Positions 1-5,411 of a stretch of 6,694 nucleotides of DNA are shown here, piece by piece. This DNA comes from an uncultured Acidimicrobiales bacterium. Lineage in GTDB: Bacteria; Actinomycetota; Acidimicrobiia; Acidimicrobiales; Aldehydirespiratoraceae. The stretch spans positions 1 to 6,694 of the forward strand of contig CALKOE010000035.1 in the NCBI GenBank assembly GCA_938091985.1, read 5' to 3'. A model generated the notes under the pieces. It was given only the letters and a program-made list of their open reading frames with translations. It was not told the DNA's origin and made no database searches. The translations under genes were made by a program, and so were the position numbers. The number at the start of each line of letters is the position of its first letter. Positions within the stretch are counted from its first letter, which is position 1.

Positions 1-20
1 GGTGCGCCGTGTGGGCTGGG

Positions 21-1073
21 TCACTGAGAGGTCGCCGCCATCCAGTCGGCGATGCGCGTCGCGAGATCGGCACCCTCGTCCTCCTGGATGAAGTGCCCCG
101 CGTTCGGAAAGTCGTGGTGGGGTTGGCCGGCGGCGCCGGCGATCTGCACTCGGGTCGCATCCTGCGAGTCCTGCCCACCGAAGATCGCATCCTTCAGCCC
201 GAACATGCCGAGCACCGGGCGAGGAAATGCATCGAGCGCGGCGCGGGCGGCTTCGTTGGTCGGCACGTGTCCCAGCGTGTTCACGAGCGACGGGAACATC
301 CGGGTTCCGGCCATGAAGAGCCGCGACGGAAACGGCGCGTCGTAGGCGGCGATCTCGGCGCCGGTGATATCGGCCTGGATCGAGGCGCGCATCACGACGG
401 ACGGCATGTAGTCCTTGCCCACCATCGCGTAGGCGATCCATTCGCCGAACACTCCCATGCCGCCACCCCCGCCTCCGCCGCCGACGACGAAGGGGAAGTC
501 GAGATCCTGGGGATCGAGAGTCTCTGGTTCCGGGAATGGGGCGAACCCCTCGGGCATGACCGGGAGGTTGCCGTTGGCAACCACGACTCGCGCGAACCGG
601 TCGGGGTTGTTGCCCACGCAGCGCAACCCGATGAGCGAACCCCAGTCCTGAACGACGGGGGTGATCGCCGTGAGCCCGAGTACGTCGAGGAACTCTTCGA
701 CCCACGCCACGTGCTGGAGGAACGTGTAGTCCTCCATCTGCACCGGCTTGTCCGACTTGCCGAAGCCCATGTGGTCGGGTGCGATCACGCGGAAGCCGGC
801 ATCGGCCAACACTGGAATCATCTTGCGGTAGAGGTAGCTCCAGTCCGGCTGGCCGTGGAGCAGCAGGACGACCTCACCGTCTGGATCGCCTGCGTCGACA
901 TAGTGCATGCGCATGCCATCGACGTCGGCGTAGTTCGGTGCCCAAGGGAAATCCGGGATGTCGGCAGAGGCGGCGTCGGGCGTGCGGACGAAAGGACGCC
1001 CACCCGTGGTCCAGAGGATTTCGGCCTCGTCGGCGCTGACGTCAGGGGGCAAGATGGCCGTGCGCTCGTTCAT
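21..1073 (-). CDS. Haloalkane dehalogenase-like alpha/beta hydrolase
   Basis: This 350-residue protein matches the DhlA/DhmA branch (HLD-I) of haloalkane dehalogenases, which hydrolyse carbon-halogen bonds through an aspartyl ester. Visible landmarks are HGQPDWSYLYRKM (73-85, oxyanion-hole region), DHMGFGKSDKP (100-110), the nucleophile elbow VVQDWGS (140-146, Asp143 followed by halide-binding Trp144), a likely second halide-binding Trp212 in the cap, the catalytic acid Asp295 in GLKDAIFG, and the base His327 in GHFIQEDEG. There is no signal peptide, so it is probably cytosolic. It carries about 29 extra N-terminal residues before the usual VRTPD start region and a run of eight glycines (198-205) at the cap. 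The ATG lies 4 bases after the stop of the upstream lipoprotein gene, with GAGGA 7 bases before it, so translation is probably coupled. The true substrate is unknown; related epoxide or ester hydrolases share the fold, but the Asp-Trp pair favours a dehalogenase. Confidence 0.85.
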   Translation of the reverse strand: MNERTAILPPDVSADEAEILWTTGGRPFVRTPDAASADIPDFPWAPNYADVDGMRMHYVDAGDPDGEVVLLLHGQPDWSYLYRKMIPVLADAGFRVIAPDHMGFGKSDKPVQMEDYTFLQHVAWVEEFLDVLGLTAITPVVQDWGSLIGLRCVGNNPDRFARVVVANGNLPVMPEGFAPFPEPETLDPQDLDFPFVVGGGGGGGGMGVFGEWIAYAMVGKDYMPSVVMRASIQADITGAEIAAYDAPFPSRLFMAGTRMFPSLVNTLGHVPTNEAARAALDAFPRPVLGMFGLKDAIFGGQDSQDATRVQIAGAAGQPHHDFPNAGHFIQEDEGADLATRIADWMAATSQ

Positions 1074-1077
1074 CAGC

Positions 1078-1659
1078 TCATCCTCGCGTGCCGGAGAGCA
1101 TTACGTTGCCGTCGCGAATCAGCGTGAGGGTGCCGTCTTCGATCGTGAACGTCTCGGCGGCTCGGATCCCGCCGCCGATCGCGAGGTCTTGGTCCGCTCG
1201 TTCGTCGTCGCACGCGATTTCGGTGCTGGACAGGCCACCGAACGTGATGCCCTGGCCGGCGAAGATGTCGTCATCGCCCTCCGATGGGCGATACACGCCG
1301 CGGGCCTCCCACTCACCGCTGCCGGTGTTGCAGCCCGTCGAGTAGTTGAGCGTCCCATCGTCGAGGAACTCGATCGTCACTGGCTCGTCGCCGACGGCGT
1401 CGGCTTCACCGAGCCCGCCGGCGAGCTGGAAGGTGGCGATGTTCCACGAGCCGAGCAGTTCGTCGCCGCGGTCCGTCGGCTCGTTGGCGTCGGCGTCGTT
1501 GTTGTCGTTGTTGCTGTCGTTGTCGTCCGGCGCCGACGTGGCGCCGTCGGGTTCGGCGTCACTGCCTCCGTCGTCGCCGCAGGCTGTTGCGAGCAGTGCC
1601 ATCGCCGCGATGGCGAACACGAGGCGAAGAAGCATCCGAGGATTCAGGGGAAGTCTCAT
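1078..1659 (-). CDS. META-domain (HslJ-like) lipoprotein, D/N-rich linker
   Basis: This predicted lipoprotein has 193 residues. The N-terminus has Arg residues, a hydrophobic stretch (about 10-24) and a lipobox-like ALLATAC with Cys27 as the likely lipidated residue, followed by an acidic, low-complexity D/N/S-rich linker (about 28-66). The rest resembles a META domain: a GSWNI start (70-74), a TGCNTGSG turn (108-115, Cys110) and STEIAC (145-150, Cys150) followed by an acidic patch. The paired cysteines could form a disulfide outside the cell. META/HslJ proteins are associated with stress or envelope roles in other bacteria, but no reaction is known and none can be assigned here. The ATG at 1659 has no clear Shine-Dalgarno but is preceded by TAGCGT and 7 bases, suggesting a leaderless transcript. 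An internal ATG at 1635 is an alternative start. It sits between a second META lipoprotein and the dehalogenase-like gene. Confidence 0.8.
   Translation of the reverse strand: MRLPLNPRMLLRLVFAIAAMALLATACGDDGGSDAEPDGATSAPDDNDSNNDNNDADANEPTDRGDELLGSWNIATFQLAGGLGEADAVGDEPVTIEFLDDGTLNYSTGCNTGSGEWEARGVYRPSEGDDDIFAGQGITFGGLSSTEIACDDERADQDLAIGGGIRAAETFTIEDGTLTLIRDGNVMLSGTRG
1480..1530 (-). repeat. Low-complexity tract coding for the D/N-rich linker
   Basis: On the plus strand this stretch is a run of gtt/gtc/gtcg triplets. On the coding strand it gives mainly GAC and AAC codons (residues about 44-60 of the lipoprotein). It is an imperfect trinucleotide repeat within a gene and could vary in length between strains. 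It probably forms a flexible spacer between the lipid anchor and the META domain. Confidence 0.6.
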
Positions 1660-1666
1660 GCGCGAA

Positions 1667-1672
1667 ACGCTA
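1667..1672 (-). promoter_or_regulatory. Putative leaderless -10 box for the 1659 lipoprotein gene
   Basis: TAGCGT on the minus strand fits the actinobacterial TANNNT -10 pattern and ends 7 bases before the ATG at 1659, so transcription would begin at or next to the start codon. A 6-bp inverted repeat (GCGCGA/TCGCGC at 1660-1665 and 1674-1679) flanks the box with an 8-base loop. No convincing -35 is seen. Confidence 0.45.
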
Positions 1673-1698
1673 GTCGCGCCGAGATCGCGGCGGCCGGG

Positions 1699-2253
1699 CT
1701 ACTCGGCGACGGCCACCAAGATGTTGGTCGACCGGGAGTCGCGGAGAATGAACGACGGATCGAGCCACACCCACCGATTGGCGCTGTCGAGCGCGGTAGT
1801 AATGGCGGTGGCCTGGGCGGTGACGTCATCCGCGCAGGCCATTCCCTCGGCTTCGAAGTTGCCCATCGCGATGATCTGGCCGTCGTCGCTGGTGGTGAGT
1901 GTGGTGCCGAACTCGGTGTAGCCGCCCGACACGATGAATGTCGCGGTGAACCCATTGCAGCCGTCGTGGCCGCTGACCGAGCCGCCGGCCGTGAACTCGA
2001 ACCAGGGTGAAGTGTCGGGCAGCACCGACAGGAATGAGCCGTCTGCGGACTGGTAGTCGGTGGGGGTGAAACGCTGGCCGACGAGGATGGCGTCGGAGCC
2101 GGTGAGTCCGCTCACGCCGCCGGTGTCGTCGCTTGGCCCGGCTGTGGGCTCGGTGTTGTCCGGCTCAAATCCGAGTCCAGGACCACTGTCGTCTCCAGAG
2201 CAGGCGGCGGACGAAAGCGCCACGACGACTACAGCAAGAAAGAGTCGTTTCAT
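1699..2253 (-). CDS. META-domain (HslJ-like) lipoprotein
   Basis: This predicted lipoprotein has 184 residues. It starts MKR, followed by a hydrophobic segment (about 4-13) and ALSSAAC, with Cys18 as the expected lipid-modified residue, then a G/D/T/P-rich linker to about residue 50. The folded part shows META-domain hallmarks: GHDGCNGFTATF (95-106, Cys99) and EGMACADD (136-143, Cys140), a spacing compatible with an extracytoplasmic disulfide. The C-terminus (about 160-184) looks like the final beta strands. It has the same architecture as the gene immediately downstream, but little identity beyond the motifs, so the pair is either an old tandem duplication or independent family members. There is no Shine-Dalgarno; a TAGCGT box 6 bases before the ATG supports this start and a leaderless mRNA. 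The stop lies 39 bases before the next lipoprotein start. Specific function unknown. Confidence 0.78.
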   Translation of the reverse strand: MKRLFLAVVVVALSSAACSGDDSGPGLGFEPDNTEPTAGPSDDTGGVSGLTGSDAILVGQRFTPTDYQSADGSFLSVLPDTSPWFEFTAGGSVSGHDGCNGFTATFIVSGGYTEFGTTLTTSDDGQIIAMGNFEAEGMACADDVTAQATAITTALDSANRWVWLDPSFILRDSRSTNILVAVAE

Positions 2254-2259
2254 GGCCCG

Positions 2260-2265
2260 ACGCTA
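2260..2265 (-). promoter_or_regulatory. Putative leaderless -10 box for the 2253 lipoprotein gene
   Basis: TAGCGT on the minus strand ends exactly 6 bases before the ATG at 2253, placing the expected start of transcription at the start codon. The hexamer, and the C before it, are identical to the box before the neighbouring lipoprotein gene. GGCC copies at 2254-2257 and 2266-2269 flank it. Confidence 0.5.
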
Positions 2266-2294
2266 GGCCATCGTGTTGGGCCAGGACAGGGCGG

Positions 2295-2759
2295 TCAGCG
2301 GCGCGCGGCGAAGAAGTCGGTGAGGAGTTGGGCGCACTCGTCGGCCCGCACTCCGTGAGTGGAGGCGAACTCGTGGTTGAGCCTCGGGTCGCTGCCGAGG
2401 CTGTAGAGCGAGCCGCAGGCGCCGGCCTTCATGTCGGCTGCGCCGAATACCACGCGACCGATGCGGGCCTGCTGAAGTGCTCCGGCACACATCGGACACG
2501 GCTCGAGCGTGACCACCACCGTTGCATCGGTGAGTCGCCACGAACCGAGCGCTACGGCTGCGTCGCGCACAGCCAACAGCTCGGCGTGCGCTGTCGGGTC
2601 GTTGGTTGCCTCGCGCTCGTTGTGACGGCGGGCAACGATCTCGCCGTTGATCACGACCACCGCACCAACCGGCACGTCGCCGTGGGCAACCGCGAGCCGG
2701 GCTTCTTCGATGGCGATACCCATCAGGGACTCGTCGGTCGGCAGGTCGTGCTCGCTCAC
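2295..2759 (-). CDS. tadA: tRNA-specific adenosine deaminase TadA
   Basis: This 154-residue zinc deaminase converts adenosine-34 to inosine in the tRNA wobble position (tRNA-Arg ACG in most bacteria), in the cytoplasm. The active site is complete: DPTAHAE (54-60), with zinc ligand His58 and proton-shuttling Glu60, and EPCPMCAGAL (86-95), with zinc ligands Cys88 and Cys91. The following KAGACGSLYSL (111-121) matches the TadA signature after the zinc site (KTGAAGSL type), which separates it from cytidine or guanine deaminases. Length is normal for TadA. I choose the GTG at 2759 because a TACGCT box lies exactly 6 bases upstream, indicating a leaderless transcript. The open frame runs further upstream to 3107, but that part overlaps the membrane-protein gene and is not TadA-like. 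An ATG at 2723 would cut into the first helix. Confidence 0.92.
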   Translation of the reverse strand: MSEHDLPTDESLMGIAIEEARLAVAHGDVPVGAVVVINGEIVARRHNEREATNDPTAHAELLAVRDAAVALGSWRLTDATVVVTLEPCPMCAGALQQARIGRVVFGAADMKAGACGSLYSLGSDPRLNHEFASTHGVRADECAQLLTDFFAARR

Positions 2760-2765
2760 GTGGCG

Positions 2766-2771
2766 AGCGTA
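2766..2771 (-). promoter_or_regulatory. Putative leaderless -10 box for tadA
   Basis: TACGCT on the minus strand (TANNNT pattern) is followed by 6 bases and then the GTG start of tadA. It lies in the 23-base gap between the membrane-protein stop (2783) and tadA, so tadA could be transcribed independently of the upstream gene. A convincing -35 is not visible. Confidence 0.5.
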
Positions 2772-2782
2772 GCGGCGGCTCG

Positions 2783-3220
2783 TCAGGCGGTGACCGGTCG
2801 GAGGCTGGTCGAGGCGGCGGTTGCGCGCGTCCGTAGCCAGAACTGGGTTGCCCCGAAGTCGCCCACGGCGAGGCCGATGAGGCCAGCGACGATGTTGCCG
2901 GTGGTGCTCAAGACGCCGGAGAGGATCACGACGACGGTGCCGAGAACCCAGGCAGCATCGGCGAGCGAGATGAGCAGCGACTCGGCGACGACTCTCTCGT
3001 CCCTCGCCCGAGAGAGCATCAGCACCTGGAGGGCGAACACGATGAGCCCGGCGCCGAGCAGGCGGGTCACGACCACGTGGTCGATGCCCAGTTCGCGGGA
3101 AACCCATGACCCGGCGAAGAGCGCGATCGCTCCTCCCATGATCGAGGTGGCCGCGTTCGCTCGAAGCACGAGGCGGAGGCGGTTGATTGCGGTGGTTTGG
3201 GTGGTCTGTGTTTCAGTCAT
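2783..3220 (-). CDS. Small four-helix integral membrane protein, function unknown
   Basis: With the ATG at 3220 the product has 145 residues. A polar, Thr/Gln-rich start (MTETQTTQTT) is followed by a basic stretch (NRLRLVLR) and about four hydrophobic segments: roughly 23-38, 51-69, 83-102 and 105-124. The order resembles small uncharacterised bacterial membrane proteins with an early LRANAA motif, but I cannot assign a function. There are no catalytic-looking residues. The start is uncertain: no Shine-Dalgarno or TANNNT box precedes 3220. A GTG at 3277 in the same frame has AAGG 5-6 bases upstream, but it would add a Cys/Arg-containing 19-residue lead unlike a membrane-protein N-terminus. 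The gene is divergent from the XRE regulator across an 86-base gap, so it is a possible second target of that regulator. tadA follows 23 bases after its stop. Confidence 0.7.
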   Translation of the reverse strand: MTETQTTQTTAINRLRLVLRANAATSIMGGAIALFAGSWVSRELGIDHVVVTRLLGAGLIVFALQVLMLSRARDERVVAESLLISLADAAWVLGTVVVILSGVLSTTGNIVAGLIGLAVGDFGATQFWLRTRATAASTSLRPVTA

Positions 3221-3272
3221 GGCCTGACGGTCGCGCTCCGGCCGGCAAAGGGCGATGACGCAAGAGGTAATC

Positions 3273-3283
3273 GTCACGGTGAC
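3273..3283. promoter_or_regulatory. Candidate operator: perfect 11-bp palindrome
   Basis: GTCACGGTGAC is a perfect inverted repeat with 5-bp arms and a single central base, in the divergent intergenic region. With a 17-bp spacer to the TACGAT box, the -35 hexamer would be at 3272-3277, so a protein bound here would cover it. It is a plausible autoregulatory site for the adjacent XRE regulator. The short length means chance cannot be excluded. Confidence 0.35.
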
Positions 3284-3294
3284 CTTCGAATTCC

Positions 3295-3300
3295 TACGAT
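3295..3300 (+). promoter_or_regulatory. Putative leaderless -10 box for the regulator operon
   Basis: TACGAT on the plus strand lies exactly 6 bases before the ATG at 3307, the spacing expected when transcription starts at the start codon. No Shine-Dalgarno is seen before this ATG, which agrees with leaderless initiation. The expected -35 position (CGTCAC) is weak. Confidence 0.5.
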
Positions 3301-3306
3301 GTCGTC

Positions 3307-4152
3307 ATGGTCCCCACCAGCACTCCTGTGATCACCTTCGGCGAGGAGCTTCGACGTTGGCGAGAAGCGCGGCGCTACAGCCAGTTGGCTCTCGCCGCTG
3401 AGGCCGAGGTCTCGCAGCGTCACCTGAGCTTTCTCGAGAACGGAAAGTCGAAGCCGAGTCGGGAGATGGTGCTGCACCTCGGCCGTTGTCTGGATCTCTC
3501 GCTGCGCGATCAGAATGCGCTGCTGGCTGCGTCCGGCTTCTCGCCGGAATACACCGAACGCGGACTGGATGACCCCGATCTCGACGAGGTGCGCCACACC
3601 CTCGACGTCGTGCTCGCCGCCCACGGCCACATCCCCGCCTACATCATCGACCGAGGCTGGGATCTCGTGATGGCCAACAACGCAGCGATGGGGATGGCCG
3701 CGTTGGCCGGGCTCGACCCGCCGCTCGAAGTGGCGCTCAACGTGATGCGCACCTGCTTTCACCCCGACGGGATCCGGGCGCGAGTGGTCGACTGGGAGAG
3801 ATTTGCCACCACGCTCATCCACCGGCTCGAACGTGAGATCATCGATCGTCCATTCGACGACCGGTTGGCTTCGCTGCTCGCCGAGGCCCGGACCTACCCC
3901 GGCGTCGCCGAGCTTCCGGGTCGATCGCCGTTGCCGTCGGGCAACGAGCTGATGGTGCCAATGCAGGTCGAGACGCCGGCCGGAACCCTCCGGCTGATCT
4001 CGATGATCGCCACGATCGGCGAGCCGTTCGACGTGACCCTCTCGGAGCTGCGGATCGAAACACTGCTGCCGGCCGACCGCTTCACCGAGTCGGTTCTTCG
4101 AGACGCCCACGATCGCCAAGCCGACGAACTAACAGAGGTCCAAACGCCATGA
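3307..4152 (+). CDS. XRE-family regulator with MmyB-like ligand-binding domain
   Basis: This 281-residue DNA-binding regulator has an N-terminal Cro/C1-type helix-turn-helix at about 11-66: FGEELRRWREARRYSQLALA, then AEVSQRHLSFLENGKSKPS, with the recognition helix around 35-43. The C-terminal part (about 90-265) matches the MmyB-like ligand-binding domain, seen in HIPAYIIDRGWDLVMANNAA (108-127), the LNVMRTCFHPDG region (144-155) and ETPAGTLRLISMIATIGEPFDVTLSELRIETLLPAD (222-257). Family members are common in actinobacteria and are thought to sense small, probably hydrophobic ligands. The ligand here is unknown. Its stop overlaps the start of the NTF2-fold gene by ATGA, so it is the first gene of an operon it probably regulates. 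A perfect palindrome at 3273-3283 near its promoter is a candidate binding site. The start is supported by the TACGAT box 6 bases upstream. Confidence 0.9.
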   Translation: MVPTSTPVITFGEELRRWREARRYSQLALAAEAEVSQRHLSFLENGKSKPSREMVLHLGRCLDLSLRDQNALLAASGFSPEYTERGLDDPDLDEVRHTLDVVLAAHGHIPAYIIDRGWDLVMANNAAMGMAALAGLDPPLEVALNVMRTCFHPDGIRARVVDWERFATTLIHRLEREIIDRPFDDRLASLLAEARTYPGVAELPGRSPLPSGNELMVPMQVETPAGTLRLISMIATIGEPFDVTLSELRIETLLPADRFTESVLRDAHDRQADELTEVQTP

Positions 4153-4541
4153 CTGATTCCCCCGACAACACCCCGCCCGTTCTGCAGGACTACCTGCAGA
4201 TGTGGAACGAGCGCGATCTGGATCAGATTCGCGGTCATCTCGACCGATGCGTCGGTGACGACTGCTGGTGGGTCGATCCGCTCCATCAGCACACAGGTCG
4301 CGATGCACTCGAGGCGAACGTCCGCGAGTTTCGGGCGACCTACCCCGATGCCGATCTGGGGCTGGGCAGCAACATCGACAGCCACAACAGTCGTCACCGA
4401 TACGAATGGTTCATCACGTCGACCCCCGGCGAACTCCTGATCCAGGGATTCGACGTGGTGACCGTCGACGAATCGTCGGGCATGATCAACCGGGTCGACG
4501 GGTTCTTCGGAGCGTTGGATCGAATCGATCCGGGCGCCTGA
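4149..4541 (+). CDS. NTF2-like / SnoaL-fold protein
   Basis: This small protein of 130 residues fits the cone-shaped NTF2/SnoaL fold: an opening helix pair (VLQDYLQMWNERDLDQIRGHL, split at 11-31), a strand with aromatic residues (DDCWWVDP, 37-44), a G-x-DALEANVREFRATYPDADL helix (50-70), then beta strands with RYEWFITS (84-91) and ELLIQGFDVVTVD (95-107) and a final GFFGALDRIDP strand (118-128). Members bind small hydrophobic molecules as isomerases, hydrolases or plain binding proteins. No catalytic set can be singled out here. There is no signal peptide, so it is cytoplasmic. The ATG overlaps the stop of the regulator (ATGA), with AGAGG about 10 bases upstream, indicating translational coupling. 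The membrane redoxin follows after 15 bases. A role in handling the regulator's ligand is a guess from position only. Confidence 0.8.
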   Translation: MTDSPDNTPPVLQDYLQMWNERDLDQIRGHLDRCVGDDCWWVDPLHQHTGRDALEANVREFRATYPDADLGLGSNIDSHNSRHRYEWFITSTPGELLIQGFDVVTVDESSGMINRVDGFFGALDRIDPGA

Positions 4542-4556
4542 ACGATTGGGAGTGAC

Positions 4557-5375
4557 ATGGCAGGTCTCGAGAACGACTGGCAAGCAAAGGTCAAGCGGGT
4601 CTTCATCATCCCGCTGATGCTCGCCAACATCGCGTTCGTCGCGGTGGGAGTGATCACCGGATGGTGGAGCGTGGCCATCGCCGCGGCCGGGCAGTTTCTG
4701 TTGTTCGCCCTCATCGGTATCAAGCGCTGGCGCAATCTCAATGCGGCTCCGGCACTGGTGCTCAGCGCGGTCGGCGTCGCGCTCTCGGCCTCGCAAGCTG
4801 CGGGCGCAACCGTGCTGGCGCTGCTCGCCTTCGCACTGCTGCTGGTCTACGTGTTCTGGTATTCGAAGAACGGCCGAACGCCGAGCCCCGCGCTCACCGT
4901 GGGCTCGCCGCTCCCGGCGCTCTCGTTTACTGATCTCGACGGTGCCACCGTCGAATCGTCATCGTGGCTCGGCTCGCCCACGATCCTGCTCTTCTACCGC
5001 GGCACCTGGTGTCCGCTCTGCAATGTGCAGGTCAAGGAACTGGCCGAGGGTTACCGCGACATCGAGTCGCTCGGCGCCCGGGTCGTACTCGTCAGCCCGC
5101 AGCCGGCCAAGGAGTCGGCCAAGCTTGCGGCCCAGTTCGACGCGCCGATGACGTTCCTCGTCGACAACGACAATGCCGCGGCCCGCACGCTCGGAATTCA
5201 GCATCCGGGTGGCGCCCCTGTCGGTGTCGCGCCGGAGGTCGAATCGGTGCTTCCCACCGCAGTGGTGCTCGATGGCGATGGCACGGTCCGCTTCGCCCAC
5301 GAGACGGACAACTACCGCTTTCGTCCCGACCCCGCCCTGTTCCTCGACACCCTCCGCGACCTCCAAACCGCCTGA
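4557..5375 (+). CDS. Four-helix membrane protein fused to a peroxiredoxin-like (AhpC/TSA) domain
   Basis: This 272-residue fusion has an N-terminal third with four hydrophobic helices (about 15-35, 36-55, 63-79, 82-102). Positive residues at 11-14, 56-59 and 104-107 put both ends, and so the soluble domain, on the cytoplasmic side by the positive-inside rule. The C-terminal part (about 112-272) is a thioredoxin-fold redoxin of the AhpC/TSA type: VGSPLPALSFTDLDG (115-129), FYRGTWCPLCNVQVKEL (147-162ish, with Cys152 and Cys155), VVLVSPQPAKESAKLAAQF (177-194), MTFLVDNDNAAARTLGI (198-214) and LPTAVVLDGDGTVRFAH (232-248). Such domains reduce peroxides or exchange thiols and disulfides; the CPLC pair could act as either. 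The membrane part has no recognisable relation to DsbD or other electron donors. Last gene of the regulator operon; GGGAG lies 4 bases before the ATG. Substrate and electron donor are unknown. Confidence 0.85.
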   Translation: MAGLENDWQAKVKRVFIIPLMLANIAFVAVGVITGWWSVAIAAAGQFLLFALIGIKRWRNLNAAPALVLSAVGVALSASQAAGATVLALLAFALLLVYVFWYSKNGRTPSPALTVGSPLPALSFTDLDGATVESSSWLGSPTILLFYRGTWCPLCNVQVKELAEGYRDIESLGARVVLVSPQPAKESAKLAAQFDAPMTFLVDNDNAAARTLGIQHPGGAPVGVAPEVESVLPTAVVLDGDGTVRFAHETDNYRFRPDPALFLDTLRDLQTA

Positions 5376-5376
5376 A

Positions 5377-5409
5377 GATGTAGCGGGTGTCAGACACCGA
5401 TGTAGCGGG
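5377..5409. repeat. Palindrome flanked by 11-bp direct repeats between convergent genes
   Basis: Within the 36-base gap between two convergent stop codons lies the perfect palindrome GGTGTCAGACACC (5386-5398), overlapped and followed by two exact copies of GATGTAGCGGG (5377-5387 and 5399-5409), giving a 22-bp period. As RNA it folds in both directions as a 5-bp stem with a CAG loop, but there is no T-tract, so it is a weak candidate for an intrinsic bidirectional terminator. The combination of palindrome and direct repeat looks more like a dispersed palindromic (REP-like) element or a protein-binding site. Copy number elsewhere in the genome cannot be seen from here. Confidence 0.6.
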
Positions 5410-5411
5410 GA

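Noticed and set aside
1..20. Left-edge bases beyond the dehalogenase-like stop
   Set aside because: Twenty bases with no stem-loop, T-tract or coding signal that can be supported.
9..1127. Long plus-strand open frame (372 codons) opposite the dehalogenase-like gene
   Set aside because: It has no recognisable domain, is rich in Arg/His/Glu/Val as expected for the antisense of a GC-rich gene, and lies opposite a gene with a complete catalytic triad.
958..2010. Long plus-strand open frame (350 codons) opposite both lipoprotein genes
   Set aside because: It spans two opposite-strand genes with clear lipoboxes and META motifs. Its valine-rich stretch is only the antisense of the D/N-rich linker.
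2760..3107. Upstream extension of the tadA frame
   Set aside because: The extension is Arg-rich, lies inside the membrane-protein gene and does not resemble TadA. The TACGCT box places the start at the GTG at 2759.
2133..3227. Plus-strand open frame (364 codons) opposite tadA and the membrane protein
   Set aside because: It has no domain, and it overlaps a TadA with intact zinc motifs and a four-helix protein. It is an antisense artefact of high GC.
3274..4119. Minus-strand open frame (281 codons) opposite the regulator
   Set aside because: It is the mirror of a well-supported helix-turn-helix regulator and has low-complexity Arg/His/Gln-rich composition.
3894..4796. Minus-strand open frame (300 codons) across three plus-strand genes
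   Set aside because: It crosses the regulator, NTF2-fold and redoxin genes, all of which have coupled starts and domain signatures.
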